Assembly: GCF_900090265.1 (NCBI RefSeq)
Contig: NZ_LT607752.1
Location: 4,340,001 to 4,404,000 of the forward strand
Source of the DNA: Micromonospora rifamycinica
GTDB taxonomy: Bacteria > Actinomycetota > Actinomycetes > Mycobacteriales > Micromonosporaceae
Length of the DNA: 64,000 nt
Direction: 5' to 3'
A model generated the notes under the pieces. The model did not search any database. It was not told the origin of the DNA and was given only the letters and a program-made list of their open reading frames with translations. Below are positions 46,071-54,455 of this stretch, piece by piece. Numbering within the stretch: the first letter of the stretch is position 1; each line of letters begins with the position of its first letter. A program made the translations under genes and the position numbers.

Positions 46071-47131
46071 ACAGGCCGGTCCGCCGCACCGCCGGGCGTC
46101 GGCTGCTGTTCGGCACCGACCGCCGGCACGTGACCGTCGGCGTACGCGAGGCCGTCGTCTGCGCCGCCGCCGCGCTCGTCGTCGCGGCGCTGGCGGTGGT
46201 CGGCCTCTGGCGGGGCGACTTCCCGCTCCGCCTCGACGAGGTGCTCGGCGTGCTCGGCGGCCGGATCGACGGGCTGACCCGCACCGTCGTACTGGAGTGG
46301 CGGCTGCCCCGGGTCGCCGCCGCCGTGACCTTCGGCGCGGCCCTCGGCGTCGCCGGGGCGATCTTCCAGACCATCACCCGCAACCCGCTCGCCAGCCCGG
46401 ACGTCATCGGCCTGGCGAACGGCTCGTTCTCCGGCATGCTGATCGCCCTGCTGCTGCTCGGCGGCGGCTGGCACCTGCTGATGCTCGGCTCGCTCGCCGG
46501 TGGCCTGCTGGCCGCGCTGGCGATCTACCTGCTCGCCTACCGCGACGGGCTCTCCGGGTTCCGGTTCATCGTGGTGGGCGTCGGCGTCTCCTCAATGCTC
46601 GCCGCCGCCAACACCTGGCTGCTGCTCCGCGCCGACCTGGAGACCGCGCTCTTCGCCGCCGCCTGGGGTGCCGGCACCCTCAACACCGCCACCGCCGAGG
46701 TGGTCTGGCCCGCCGCCGGAGTCGTGCTGGTGCTGCTGGCGGTCACCCCGCTGTGGGCGGCGGCCCTGGCCCAACTGGAACTGGGTGACGACGTCGCCGC
46801 GGCCAGCGGGGTCGCGGTCGACCGGCACCGCGCCGCCCTCGTCCTGATCGCGGTCGCCCTGGTCAGCGCCGTCACCACCGTCGCCGGCCCGATCGCCTTC
46901 GTCGCCCTGGCCGCCCCGCAGATCGCCCGCCGGCTGGTCCGGGCGCCGGGCCTGCCGCTCGCCGCCACCGCCGTGGTGGGGGCGGCCCTGCTGCTCGGCT
47001 CCGACCTGGTGGCCCAGCACGTGATCCCGCTGACCGTGCCGGTGGGGGTGGTCACGGTCACCCTCGGCGGGGGGTACCTGCTCTGGCTGCTCGTCCACGA
47101 GATCAGGAGGACCGGATGGTCGACCAGCTGA
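46067..47131 (+). CDS. FecCD-family iron-siderophore permease, second subunit
   Basis: 354 aa from GTG 46067, overlapping the previous stop (GTGA). Typical FecCD sequence: WRLPRVAAAVTFGAALGVAG, FQTITRNPLASPDVIGLANG, ALAQLELGDDVAAASGVAVD, TVAGPIAFVALAAPQIARRL. Together with the upstream permease it builds the heterodimeric translocation path. It overlaps the ATPase gene by 16 bases. Confidence 0.92.
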   Translation: MNRPVRRTAGRRLLFGTDRRHVTVGVREAVVCAAAALVVAALAVVGLWRGDFPLRLDEVLGVLGGRIDGLTRTVVLEWRLPRVAAAVTFGAALGVAGAIFQTITRNPLASPDVIGLANGSFSGMLIALLLLGGGWHLLMLGSLAGGLLAALAIYLLAYRDGLSGFRFIVVGVGVSSMLAAANTWLLLRADLETALFAAAWGAGTLNTATAEVVWPAAGVVLVLLAVTPLWAAALAQLELGDDVAAASGVAVDRHRAALVLIAVALVSAVTTVAGPIAFVALAAPQIARRLVRAPGLPLAATAVVGAALLLGSDLVAQHVIPLTVPVGVVTVTLGGGYLLWLLVHEIRRTGWSTS

Positions 47132-47925
47132 ACGGGCGGCTCCGGGCGGAGGACGTCACCCTGCGCTACGACCAACGGATCGTCAGCGAGAACCTGTCGA
47201 TCACGGTGCCGGACGGCTCGTTCACCGTGCTCATCGGGCCGAACGCCTGCGGCAAGTCGACGCTGCTGCGGGCCCTCGCCGGGCTGCTCCGCCCCGCCGC
47301 GGGTCGGGTGCTGCTCGACGGGGCGGATCTCGGCGGCCTGCCGGCCAAGGAACGCGCCCGCCGGCTCGCGCTCCTGCCGCAGGCCATGACCGCGCCCGAG
47401 GGGATCAGCGTGCGGGAGCTGGTCAGCCGGGGCCGGTACGCCCACCAGCGGGTGCTGCGCCGCTTCTCCCACGCCGACGAGGAGGCCGTCGAGGCGGCGC
47501 TCGCCTCGACCGGCACCACCGACCTGGCCGACCGCCGGGTCGACGAACTCTCCGGCGGGCAGCGCCAACGGGCCTGGATCGCCATGGTGCTGGCCCAGGA
47601 GACGCCGCTCGTCCTGCTCGACGAGCCGACCACCTACCTGGACGTCGCCCACCAGATCGACGTGCTCAACGTGGTGCACCGCCTGGTCGCCCGGGGGCGC
47701 ACCGTCGTGGCCGTGCTGCACGACCTCAACCACGCGGCCCGGTACGCCACCCACCTGGTGGCGATGCGCGACGGCCGGATCGTGGCCGCGGGGGATCCCG
47801 CCTCGACGGTCACCGCCGGGCTGGTCGCCGAGGTCTTCGGGATGCCCAACCAGGTGGTGCCCGATCCGGTCACCGGATCCCCGCTGGTCGTACCGGCCGA
47901 CACCCGGGAACCGGCCACCGGCTGA
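47116..47925 (+). CDS. Iron-siderophore ABC transporter ATP-binding protein (FecE/FepC type)
   Basis: 269 aa from ATG 47116, 16 bases inside the permease gene. Walker A I-G-P-N-A-C-G-K-S-T, Q-loop LLPQAMTAPEGISVRELVSR, signature DELSGGQRQRAWIAMVLAQE, Walker B LVLLDEPTTYLD, H-loop AVLHDLNHAARYATHLVAMR. It energises ferric-siderophore import. The Asn-Ala-Cys variant of the Walker A loop is common in FepC-like ATPases. Last gene of the operon; short direct repeats of CCGGCTGAGC follow at 47926-47990. Confidence 0.93.
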   Translation: MVDQLNGRLRAEDVTLRYDQRIVSENLSITVPDGSFTVLIGPNACGKSTLLRALAGLLRPAAGRVLLDGADLGGLPAKERARRLALLPQAMTAPEGISVRELVSRGRYAHQRVLRRFSHADEEAVEAALASTGTTDLADRRVDELSGGQRQRAWIAMVLAQETPLVLLDEPTTYLDVAHQIDVLNVVHRLVARGRTVVAVLHDLNHAARYATHLVAMRDGRIVAAGDPASTVTAGLVAEVFGMPNQVVPDPVTGSPLVVPADTREPATG

Positions 47926-48008
47926 GCCGGCCCCGGGCTGTCCCCCGGCTGAGCAGGTCGGGAGCTGCCCCGGCTGAGCCGGCCCCGGGCCGGCCCGGCG
48001 TCATCCGG

Positions 48009-48854
48009 TCAGCTCGGCTCCCCCGACAGGGAGGTCCGCCGCTGGGAGGCCATGACCAGGGAGTAGACGTGCTCGCGGAGCTCGCCGAAGAGTGCCGTCT
48101 GCTTGGTCGCTATCTGGTCGCGGGGCCGGTCGAGGGTGACCGGCAGGTCCGCCACCACGACGGAGGGCCCCTGCGACAGCACGACCACCCGGTCGGACAG
48201 GTACACCGCCTCGTCGATGTCGTGGGTCACGAACAGCACCGTCGTACCGGTCTCGGCCCAGACCTTGAGCAGCAGGTCCTCCAGGCTCGCCCGGGTCTGG
48301 GCGTCCACCGACGCGAACGGCTCGTCCATGATCAGCATTTCCGGTCGTACGGCGAGCCCCCGGGCGATGGCCACCCGCTGTTGCATCCCGCCGGAGAGCT
48401 GCCACGGGTGCAACGCCGCCGCGTGGGCCAGACCGACCATCTCCAACGACTCCCGCACCCGGTGACCGATCTCGGCACGGGGCAGCCCCCGGTCCCGCAG
48501 CGGGAGGGCGACGTTCTTCTCCACGGTCAACCAGGGGAACAACGAGCGGCTGTAGTCCTGGAAGACGACCGCCACACCGTCGCGGGGGCCGGACATCCGC
48601 TCCCCACGGAACATCACCGCGCCGCCGGAGATGGGCAGGAGCCCGGCGATGCACATCATCAGGGTGGTCTTGCCGCAGCCGGAGGGCCCCACCACCGACA
48701 CGAACTGGCCGGCGTGCACCGCGAACTCGATGCTGCGTACGGCGGGCACGTCGCCCTTGCGGGACCGGTAGGACTTGCTCAACTCCTGCACGTCGAGCAC
48801 GGGGGTGTCGAGGGCGGCACCGGGCTGGTGCGACCGGGTCGTCACGGAACTCAT
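48009..48854 (-). CDS. ABC transporter ATP-binding protein, SsuB/TauB/NrtD type
   Basis: 281 aa from ATG 48854. Walker A VVGPSGCGKTT, Q-loop VVFQDYSRSLFPWLTVEKNV, signature QLSGGMQQRVAIARGLAVRP, Walker B MLIMDEPFASVDAQTRASLE, H-loop LFVTHDIDEAVYLSDRVVVL. The sequence belongs to the nitrate/sulfonate/taurine/thiamine-precursor importer group. Gene order in the operon (minus strand) is binding protein, permease, permease, ATPase. Substrate is not determined by the ATPase. Confidence 0.92.
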   Translation of the reverse strand: MSSVTTRSHQPGAALDTPVLDVQELSKSYRSRKGDVPAVRSIEFAVHAGQFVSVVGPSGCGKTTLMMCIAGLLPISGGAVMFRGERMSGPRDGVAVVFQDYSRSLFPWLTVEKNVALPLRDRGLPRAEIGHRVRESLEMVGLAHAAALHPWQLSGGMQQRVAIARGLAVRPEMLIMDEPFASVDAQTRASLEDLLLKVWAETGTTVLFVTHDIDEAVYLSDRVVVLSQGPSVVVADLPVTLDRPRDQIATKQTALFGELREHVYSLVMASQRRTSLSGEPS

Positions 48855-48891
48855 CGGGGCTCCTACGGGGTGTCGTTGTCGTCGGCGACGG

Positions 48892-49734
48892 TCAGTGGCT
48901 TTCCGCGCCGTCCGGCCGCACGTTGCGGTGCCACCGGAGCAGCACCCGCTCGACCAGGGCGAAGATGGCGTTGAAGAGGATGCCCAGCAGCGCCAGCAGG
49001 ACGATCGCCGACCACAGTTGCGGGAACTGGAACAGCCGCTGCTGGCTCACGATGTAGAACCCGAGGCCGGCGGTGGCGGCGTACAGCTCGGAGATCACCA
49101 TCAGGACCAGCGCGATCCCGATGCTGATCCGCATGCCCGCGAAGATCGCAGGGCTGGCGCCGGGCAGCAGGACCCGCAGGAAGTAGCGCCGCCGGGTCAG
49201 CCGCAGGCTCCGGGCGGCGATGACCACCGTACGGTCGATCCCCCGGACGCCGTCGTAGGTGTTGATCAGGATCGGCCACAGGCAACCCAGCGCGATGAGG
49301 AAGACGTTCATCCCGCTGGTGATGCCGAACAGCACGATGGCGATGGGCAGCAGAGCGGTCACCGGCACCGACATGCCCAGCCGGATCAGCGGGTTGAAGA
49401 ACGCCCCGGCCGGCCGCCACACCCCGATCAGGATGCCGAGGCCGACGCCGAGCACCGTCGCCGCGCCGTAGCCCAGGCCGAGCCGCACGAGACTCGGCAG
49501 CACGTCGGCCCGGAACTGGGAGCTGAGGAAGAGCGACGACGGCGAGGCGGAGAGCCAGGTGTCGACGAACGCCCCGAAGATCTGCGACACCGGCGGGATG
49601 AACAGGGAGCCCGCCATCCGGGCAGCGATCTCCCACACCACCAGCAGGAGGGCGAGCAGCCACAGCGACCGCACCCCGCGTCCCGCCGCCAGCACCCCGG
49701 CGACGACCGGCCGGTTGACCCCGTGCCCGCTCAT
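48892..49734 (-). CDS. ABC transporter permease, SsuC-type (second)
   Basis: 280 aa from ATG 49734, overlapping the previous stop (ATGA). BPD-type permease with about six helices (SLWLLALLLVVWEIAARMAG, GYGAATVLGVGLGILIGVWR, VPVTALLPIAIVLFGITSGM). The EAA-like loop AARSLRLTRRRYFLRVLLPG contacts the ATPase. Two different permeases in one operon indicate a heterodimeric channel. Confidence 0.9.
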   Translation of the reverse strand: MSGHGVNRPVVAGVLAAGRGVRSLWLLALLLVVWEIAARMAGSLFIPPVSQIFGAFVDTWLSASPSSLFLSSQFRADVLPSLVRLGLGYGAATVLGVGLGILIGVWRPAGAFFNPLIRLGMSVPVTALLPIAIVLFGITSGMNVFLIALGCLWPILINTYDGVRGIDRTVVIAARSLRLTRRRYFLRVLLPGASPAIFAGMRISIGIALVLMVISELYAATAGLGFYIVSQQRLFQFPQLWSAIVLLALLGILFNAIFALVERVLLRWHRNVRPDGAESH

Positions 49735-50582
49735 CGTCCCCCCTCCCGTTGCGCCTGGCCCCAGGGGACCACCAGGCGTTCGACCAGGTTGAAGCCGTAA
49801 TAGAGGCCCATGCCGAGCAGGCCCACGAGGAGAATCCCGGCATAGACGAAGTCGGGTCGTTGCGCCTGCTGGTACGTGGTGATCACCGTTCCCACCCCGT
49901 TGGTCGCGCCCAGCAGCTCGGCCGAGAGCACCACGATCAGCGCCGTCGAACTGGCCACCCGGAGGCCGGTGGCGATGGACGGGGCCGCCGACGGCAGCAC
50001 CACCCTGGTCAGCAGCCGGGTCCGCGTCCAGCCCATGCTCCGCCCGGTCGCCAGCATGAGCGGCTCGGTGTCGCGCACGCCGTACATGGAGTTGAGCAGG
50101 ATCGGCCAGAAGATCGCGTAGATCGCCAGCGACACCTTCATCTGGGTGCCCAGGCCGAACAGCAGGATGGCGATCGGCAGGAACGCCGAGGAGGGAATCG
50201 ACCGGCCGGCGTGCACCACCGAGGACGACGGCCGGTAGAGGGCGGAGAAGTAGCCCAGCACCAGCCCCAGCGGAATGCCGACCGCGCTGGCGACGAGCAT
50301 GGCGAGCAACCAGGCCCACAGCGTCTGCACCACCTCGGTCAGGAACGTCGCATCGACGAGCAGTTCGCCGGCCCGTTGCAGGGTGGCCGCCGGGTACGGC
50401 AGGGAGTCCACCGAGACCGCCCCGGCCCGGACCACCAGGTCCCACAGCACGAACATGGTCACCACGCCCGCCACCCCCAGCACCCAGTCGGGTGTGGGGC
50501 CCCACCGGCGGGCCGCGACCGGCCCGCCGGTGGGTCGGGCGTCCGCCTCGACCTGGTCAATCACTCGGACGTCCGACGCCAT
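49731..50582 (-). CDS. ABC transporter permease, SsuC-type (first)
   Basis: 283 aa from ATG 50582. BPD-type permease: WVLGVAGVVTMFVLWDLVVR, LLAMLVASAVGIPLGLVLGY, FLPIAILLFGLGTQMKVSLA; EAA-like loop ATGRSMGWTRTRLLTRVVLP. It precedes and overlaps the second permease. Membrane subunit of the importer. Confidence 0.9.
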   Translation of the reverse strand: MASDVRVIDQVEADARPTGGPVAARRWGPTPDWVLGVAGVVTMFVLWDLVVRAGAVSVDSLPYPAATLQRAGELLVDATFLTEVVQTLWAWLLAMLVASAVGIPLGLVLGYFSALYRPSSSVVHAGRSIPSSAFLPIAILLFGLGTQMKVSLAIYAIFWPILLNSMYGVRDTEPLMLATGRSMGWTRTRLLTRVVLPSAAPSIATGLRVASSTALIVVLSAELLGATNGVGTVITTYQQAQRPDFVYAGILLVGLLGMGLYYGFNLVERLVVPWGQAQREGGR

Positions 50583-50633
50583 GTCTCGTCCTCTCCCCTC
50601 ATGGTGGCCCGCCTACCGCGACGACGGGACAGG

Positions 50634-51599
50634 TCAGGACCGCGCGAAGTCGGTGACGAAGGGCGCCAGGTCGGGCTTCTTCTGGAGCATCTTGAGATCG
50701 ACCATCTGCTGGGCCATCCGGTCGAGTGCGGCGACGTCGACGTCCGCTTCGAGGGCGTTCTGGGGTTGGGCGGCGAGGGTCGCCGCCGGCACCTTCTGGC
50801 ACTCGGAGAGCAACCGGAACGCCTCGTCGGTGTTGGCCGGGTCGCTGAGCTGCTGCGCGGTCTCGGTGATCGCCTCGTGGAAGCGCTTGGCGGCGTCGCC
50901 CTTGCCGACGAAGCTCTTGGCGGCGACGTAGGTCGCGATGTAGATCTTGTCGCTGCTGGCGAAGGGGTCGGCCAGGCTGCGTACGTTGTCGTTGTTGTTG
51001 CCCAGCAGCGAGTAGCCCAGTTGCGCGGCGTCGACCCGTCCACTGAGCACGGCGGGGATCTGCTCGGCGAACGGCAGCGCCACGAAGCTGACGCTCTCCG
51101 GCTCGACCCCGTTGGCCTTCAGCCAGCTCGCGGTCACGATCTGGTTGATGCCGTTGATCTCGTTGACCGCGATCTTCTTGCCGGCGAGGTCGGCGGCCGC
51201 CTTGATCGGGGAGTCCTTGCCGACGAAGACGCCCTGCGCGGGCTTGGCCGGCGGCAACGCGTTGACGTTGACGCCGGACACCATCTGGATGGGGAAGCCG
51301 GTGTTGTAGGCGTTGATCGCGGTGTAGCCGTTGACGTAGCCGAAGTCCGCGGCCCCGGACAGGACCGCGGCGACCGCCGCCGAGCCGCCACCGGAGCGGA
51401 CCAGTTCGACGTCGAGCCGGTGCTTGTCGTAGACGCCCTTCCCGATCGCCCAGGTGTTCCAGATCTCGCAGCCGAACGTCGTGACGGAGACCTTCGTGGT
51501 GCCGTCCGGGCTGTCCGCGGCGCCTTCGGCCCCGCCGCAGGCGCTCGTGAAGAGCAGCGCGGCGAGGGCGACCATCGCACCGGTACGTCGTGGGTTCAT
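50634..51599 (-). CDS. ABC transporter substrate-binding lipoprotein, NMT1/SsuA type
   Basis: 321 aa from ATG 51599, with AGGAG 7 nt upstream. Lipoprotein signal (TGAMVALAALLFTSAC21). Mature fold of the NMT1/SsuA class: FGCEIWNTWAIGKGVYDKHR, LDVELVRSGGGSAAVAAVLS, ADFGYVNGYTAINAYNTGFP, GKKIAVNEINGINQIVTASW, VSFVALPFAEQIPAVLSGRV. Such proteins bind sulfonates, nitrate, taurine or pyrimidine thiamine precursors; the ligand here cannot be read. Gene starts the four-gene operon and has a long (about 320-nt) leader after a good promoter at 51925-51953. Confidence 0.9.
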   Translation of the reverse strand: MNPRRTGAMVALAALLFTSACGGAEGAADSPDGTTKVSVTTFGCEIWNTWAIGKGVYDKHRLDVELVRSGGGSAAVAAVLSGAADFGYVNGYTAINAYNTGFPIQMVSGVNVNALPPAKPAQGVFVGKDSPIKAAADLAGKKIAVNEINGINQIVTASWLKANGVEPESVSFVALPFAEQIPAVLSGRVDAAQLGYSLLGNNNDNVRSLADPFASSDKIYIATYVAAKSFVGKGDAAKRFHEAITETAQQLSDPANTDEAFRLLSECQKVPAATLAAQPQNALEADVDVAALDRMAQQMVDLKMLQKKPDLAPFVTDFARS

Positions 51600-51833
51600 C
51601 GTGATGCTCCTAGTGCTTCGCGCGTGCCCTCGACGTCTTCCACCGCCGGTGCCGGCGGGGTCGGGAGGAGGGCGTTCGGTGGATACGAAGGGACGGCTCC
51701 GCTGCGAGGGAGACGGCCACCTGACTGCTGTGGCGCGGTCCCACGCGAGCTGCATCGACTCGGTGATGGTGCTGAATGCCTGAACTGCCAGATTGGAGGT
51801 GATCAATCAGGGCCGCGAGAACCGCTGACGGCG

Positions 51834-51899
51834 TCACGGCCTGGCCGGGCAACGCTGGTCACGGTCGGTTCGGGCGGTCGGGCTGCACCCCAGCAGCAC
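51834..51899 (-). CDS. Possible 21-codon leader peptide
   Basis: In the 5' leader of the ABC operon an open frame runs from GTG 51899, about 19 nt after the predicted transcription start, with GAGG 7 nt upstream. It codes for MLLGCSPTARTDRDQRC plus a PARP end, containing two Cys. Cys-containing leader peptides precede many actinobacterial sulfur-uptake operons. This one does not match the common sequence pattern, so it is only a candidate. Confidence 0.25.
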   Translation of the reverse strand: MLLGCSPTARTDRDQRCPARP

Positions 51900-51924
51900 C
51901 CTGACGCCTCGCCGACTTGCAGCG

Positions 51925-51976
51925 AAGGTACGGGGCACGAAAACCCATGTCAAGATGCGAAATGTTATCTCGCATC
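51925..51976 (-). promoter_or_regulatory. ABC-operon promoter with upstream palindrome
   Basis: On the minus strand a perfect -35 TTGACA (51953-51948), a 17-bp spacer and the -10 TACCTT (51930-51925). Directly upstream of the -35 is the perfect inverted repeat GATGCGA-N9-TCGCATC (51954-51976), suited to a dimeric regulator. The centre holds an AT-rich AATGTTATC. Confidence 0.75.
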
Positions 51977-52058
51977 GCGCCACAAGAGTGATGGCGGCGC
52001 GCTGGCAGAATCCGCGAACGGGCAGGTCGGCGGGCAGATAACGTATCCGTCTCCCCTG

Positions 52059-52087
52059 TTGACCGGGCCGGCAGCGGCGGCTAACTT
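52059..52087 (+). promoter_or_regulatory. Promoter of the 42-aa peptide gene
   Basis: -35 TTGACC (52059-52064), exactly 17-bp spacer, -10 TAACTT (52082-52087). The predicted start near 52095 leaves a 27-nt leader with GGGAG just before the start codon. AGATAACGTATC at 52036-52047 shares AGATAAC with the centre of the upstream palindrome. Confidence 0.7.
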
Positions 52088-52121
52088 CTCCACCAGATGC
52101 CGTCGGCCCCCGGGAGTGGAC

Positions 52122-52250
52122 ATGAGCGTGGAGAAGCCCCTCGCGGCTGTTCCCGCCATCACCCGCGCGCCGATCGGCCACTGGAAGGGACCGGAGTTCC
52201 CCGCCATCCGCCCCGGCACCGGCGCGGGCAAGGCGCTCTGCCCGTTCTGA
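52122..52250 (+). CDS. 42-residue peptide gene of unknown function
   Basis: Starts at ATG 52122 with GGGAG 5 nt upstream and ends at TGA 52250. 39 of 42 codons end in G or C, so it looks genuinely coding. The product is soluble-looking, with a short amphipathic N-terminus (MSVEKPLAAVPAITRAPIGH), a Pro/Gly-rich middle (WKGPEFPAIRPGTGAG) and the end KALCPF with a single Cys two residues from the C-terminus. No signal peptide or membrane helix. It is divergent from the SsuABC-like operon. I know no family for it; a modified-peptide precursor, a metal/thiol peptide or a small regulator are all open. Confidence 0.55.
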   Translation: MSVEKPLAAVPAITRAPIGHWKGPEFPAIRPGTGAGKALCPF

Positions 52251-52727
52251 TCGGGATCCCGCACCCGGGGCACCCTTCTGCCCGGATCCGGTAGCGCCGA
52301 CCGGACCGGTCGCTCAACTCCACCGCGTGGTGAGCAGGCCAGTCGTCGGCAACCCCAGGCCGGACCCAGCGGCAGACCGAGCCCCGTACCCGCGACGACC
52401 TTCCGCCCCCTCGGCCCGCACCGGCCCCGGCGCGGGAGACCGAGTCCACCCCCGCAACCCCAGCCGGGCAGGTGACACGGCCTCCACACCCCAGCGCGCA
52501 CCGGGAAAGCCCGAGGGGCGAACCCCGCGTCAGGACGAACGGTCCCCGTGTGTCGCGGACGCCACCGAACCTCGGCGACCCTGCTGGCGCAGCATGCCGT
52601 CGGCTCCGTCCGCCCGACCCGGGCAGCGTCGTCGACCGGGGTAGGACACCGGAAAACGGTCCGGCCGACGATGCTCGACCGGGCTGAGTCGTCCGGCCAA
52701 CGGTCGGCAGGATCCCCGTACGACGAA
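52251..52727. other. Non-coding stretch after the 42-aa peptide gene
   Basis: 477 bases without a convincing gene on either strand. It holds the odd-length palindrome CGACCGG-A-CCGGTCG at 52298-52312 and scattered Pro-rich frames that look like GC artefacts. Confidence 0.4.
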
Positions 52728-53714
52728 CTACCGGATCGACAACACCGTCTTGCCACGGGCATGGCCCGAGCCGTAGTGGCGCAGTGCATCGGAGATGTCT
52801 TCCAGCGGAAACACGCGGTCGATCACGGGGGTGACCTGCCCGGCCTGCACCAGGTCGCGGAGCGCGTCGAGGTCGGCGGCGTTCGGCCGCGCATCGAGAG
52901 CCACCATCGTGCAGCTCACGAGTGGTGACAGGACGAGTGCGGCGAGCCGGCGGCGCAGCCACGGCGCTGGCGGGCCAGCGGAGAGCACCAGTCGGCCGTC
53001 CGGGGTGAGCACCCGGCGGCATCGTGTCAGCGAGTGGTTGCCGACCAGGTCGAACACCACGTCGTAGCGCCGGGTGCCGGCGGTGAAGTCCTCCCGGGTG
53101 TAGTCGACGACGTGGTCGGCACCGAGGGAGCGGACCAGTTCGGCCGCGTTCGGCGCGCAGACCGCGGTGACCTCCGCGCCCAGCGCCTTGGCGATCTGCA
53201 CCGCGAACGTGCCGACCCCGCCCGTCGCGCCATTGACCAGTACGTGTTGGCCGGCCCGCAGGCGGCCGGTGTCGCGCAGGCCCTGCAGCGCGGTGGTCGC
53301 CGATATCGGGATGGCCGCGGCCTGCTCGAAGGTCAGGTTCGCCGGCTTCCTGGCCAGCATCCGTTCGGCGACGACCGTGTACTCCGCGAAAGCGCCGAGC
53401 CCTTCGGCGTAGACATCCTCACCCGCGCGGAAGCGGGTGACCTGCGCACCCACCACCTCGACCCGGCCGGCCAGAGCCCGTCCGGGCACCGGGTGCCGTG
53501 GCGTGCGGATGCCCGCCGCGGCACGGACCAACCACGGCCGGCCGGTCAGGAAGAACCAGACGCCGGGGTCGACGCCGGCCGCGTACACCCGGATCCGTAC
53601 CTCGTCCGGGCCGACGACGGCGGGAAAGCCGAGGTCGGCGCGGCGGAGGACGTCGGGCGGCCCGTACTCGCGCTGGATGACGGCTTTCATGGTGGGCTTC
53701 GGTGCGCTTTCCAT
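52728..53714 (-). CDS. NADP-dependent quinone-oxidoreductase-like dehydrogenase (MDR family)
   Basis: 328 aa from ATG 53714. Medium-chain dehydrogenase/reductase of the quinone-reductase branch: MKAVIQREYGPPDVLRRADL, VYAEGLGAFAEYTVVAERML, FEQAAAIPISATTALQGLRD, the nucleotide motif VLVNGATGGVGTFAVQIAKA, and a VVDYTREDF segment. No structural-zinc Cys cluster. It would reduce quinones or enals with NADPH. Divergent from a TetR gene with two operator copies between, so it is probably induced by a small toxic compound. Confidence 0.88.
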   Translation of the reverse strand: MESAPKPTMKAVIQREYGPPDVLRRADLGFPAVVGPDEVRIRVYAAGVDPGVWFFLTGRPWLVRAAAGIRTPRHPVPGRALAGRVEVVGAQVTRFRAGEDVYAEGLGAFAEYTVVAERMLARKPANLTFEQAAAIPISATTALQGLRDTGRLRAGQHVLVNGATGGVGTFAVQIAKALGAEVTAVCAPNAAELVRSLGADHVVDYTREDFTAGTRRYDVVFDLVGNHSLTRCRRVLTPDGRLVLSAGPPAPWLRRRLAALVLSPLVSCTMVALDARPNAADLDALRDLVQAGQVTPVIDRVFPLEDISDALRHYGSGHARGKTVLSIR

Positions 53715-53735
53715 GGTGGCTTCCCTCCAGATCGG

Positions 53736-53769
53736 GCTTACTTTGTAAGCTAAGGCCTACTAAGTAAGC
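53736..53769. promoter_or_regulatory. Twin TetR operators
   Basis: GCTTAC-TTT-GTAAGC (53736-53750, perfect 6-bp arms) and GCCTAC-TAA-GTAAGC (53755-53769, one mismatch), centres 19 bp apart, lie between the dehydrogenase and tetR genes. The second ends 17 bp before the tetR start codon. Confidence 0.85.
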
Positions 53770-53786
53770 TGTCAATGGAGGTGAAT

Positions 53787-54455
53787 ATGCCGATCCGAAA
53801 CGACACCGGACAGCGCCGGCCGTTGAGCCGGGAGCGGGTCCTGCTGGCCGCTCTCACTCTCGCCGACCGGGACGGCCTCGGCGCGCTGACGATGCGCCGG
53901 CTGGGGCAGGAGTTGGGCGTCGAGGCGATGTCGCTGTACAAGCACGTGGCCCACAAGAACGAGGTGCTCGATGGCATAGCCGAACTCGTGCTGAGTGAGT
54001 TCGAACTGCCGACCGAGGACATGGATTGGCAGGAGGGCATGCGCAGACGCGCGGTCTCGGCCCGCGCCGCGCTGGCCCGCCACCCGTGCTGGACCGTTCT
54101 GCTCAGCCGCAGCCGCCCCGGGCCGGCGATGCTGCGAAACCTCGACTCGGCCATCGGCAGCCTGTGCCGGGCGGGCTTCTCGCTGGACCTGGCCGCCCGC
54201 GCTTTATCGCTGCTGGACAGCTACATCTACGGCTTTGCGGCGCAGGAGGTCAGCCTGCCGTTCAACACTCCCGGCGAACTGATCGAGCTGACCGGCTCGA
54301 TCATGGAACAGTTCCGTCCCGAGGACTACCCGCATCTGGCCAAGCTCGGCAGCGACGTCATCCTGCGGCCCGGCTACGACCACGCCGCCCAATTCACCTA
54401 CGGCCTGGAACTGATCTTGGACAGCCTGGAACGTGCCCGCAACGCGACGGACTGA
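53787..54455 (+). CDS. TetR-class regulator (TetR_C domain)
   Basis: 222 aa from ATG 53787, chosen because GGAGGTGA at 53777-53784 precedes it at the right distance; the ATG at 53775 would overlap that site. HTH: SRERVLLAALTLADRDGLGA, LTMRRLGQELGVEAMSLYKH, VAHKNEVLDGIAELVL. The C-terminal part (HPCWTVLLSRSRPGPAMLRN, ALSLLDSYIYGFAAQEVSLP) is the TetR_C ligand domain of the tetracycline-repressor class. It is expected to repress itself and the divergent MDR enzyme through the twin operators. Codon use is a little less GC-rich than the neighbours. Confidence 0.9.
   Translation: MPIRNDTGQRRPLSRERVLLAALTLADRDGLGALTMRRLGQELGVEAMSLYKHVAHKNEVLDGIAELVLSEFELPTEDMDWQEGMRRRAVSARAALARHPCWTVLLSRSRPGPAMLRNLDSAIGSLCRAGFSLDLAARALSLLDSYIYGFAAQEVSLPFNTPGELIELTGSIMEQFRPEDYPHLAKLGSDVILRPGYDHAAQFTYGLELILDSLERARNATD

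Noticed and set aside
51600..51918. Riboswitch in the ABC-operon leader
   Set aside because: I looked for TPP (CTGAGA), cobalamin and SAM core motifs and found none; the leader is long but no known aptamer is recognisable by eye.
49749..52121. Long plus-strand frame over the ABC importer
   Set aside because: Antisense artefact; only its last 42 codons (52122-52250) have their own promoter, RBS and coding bias.
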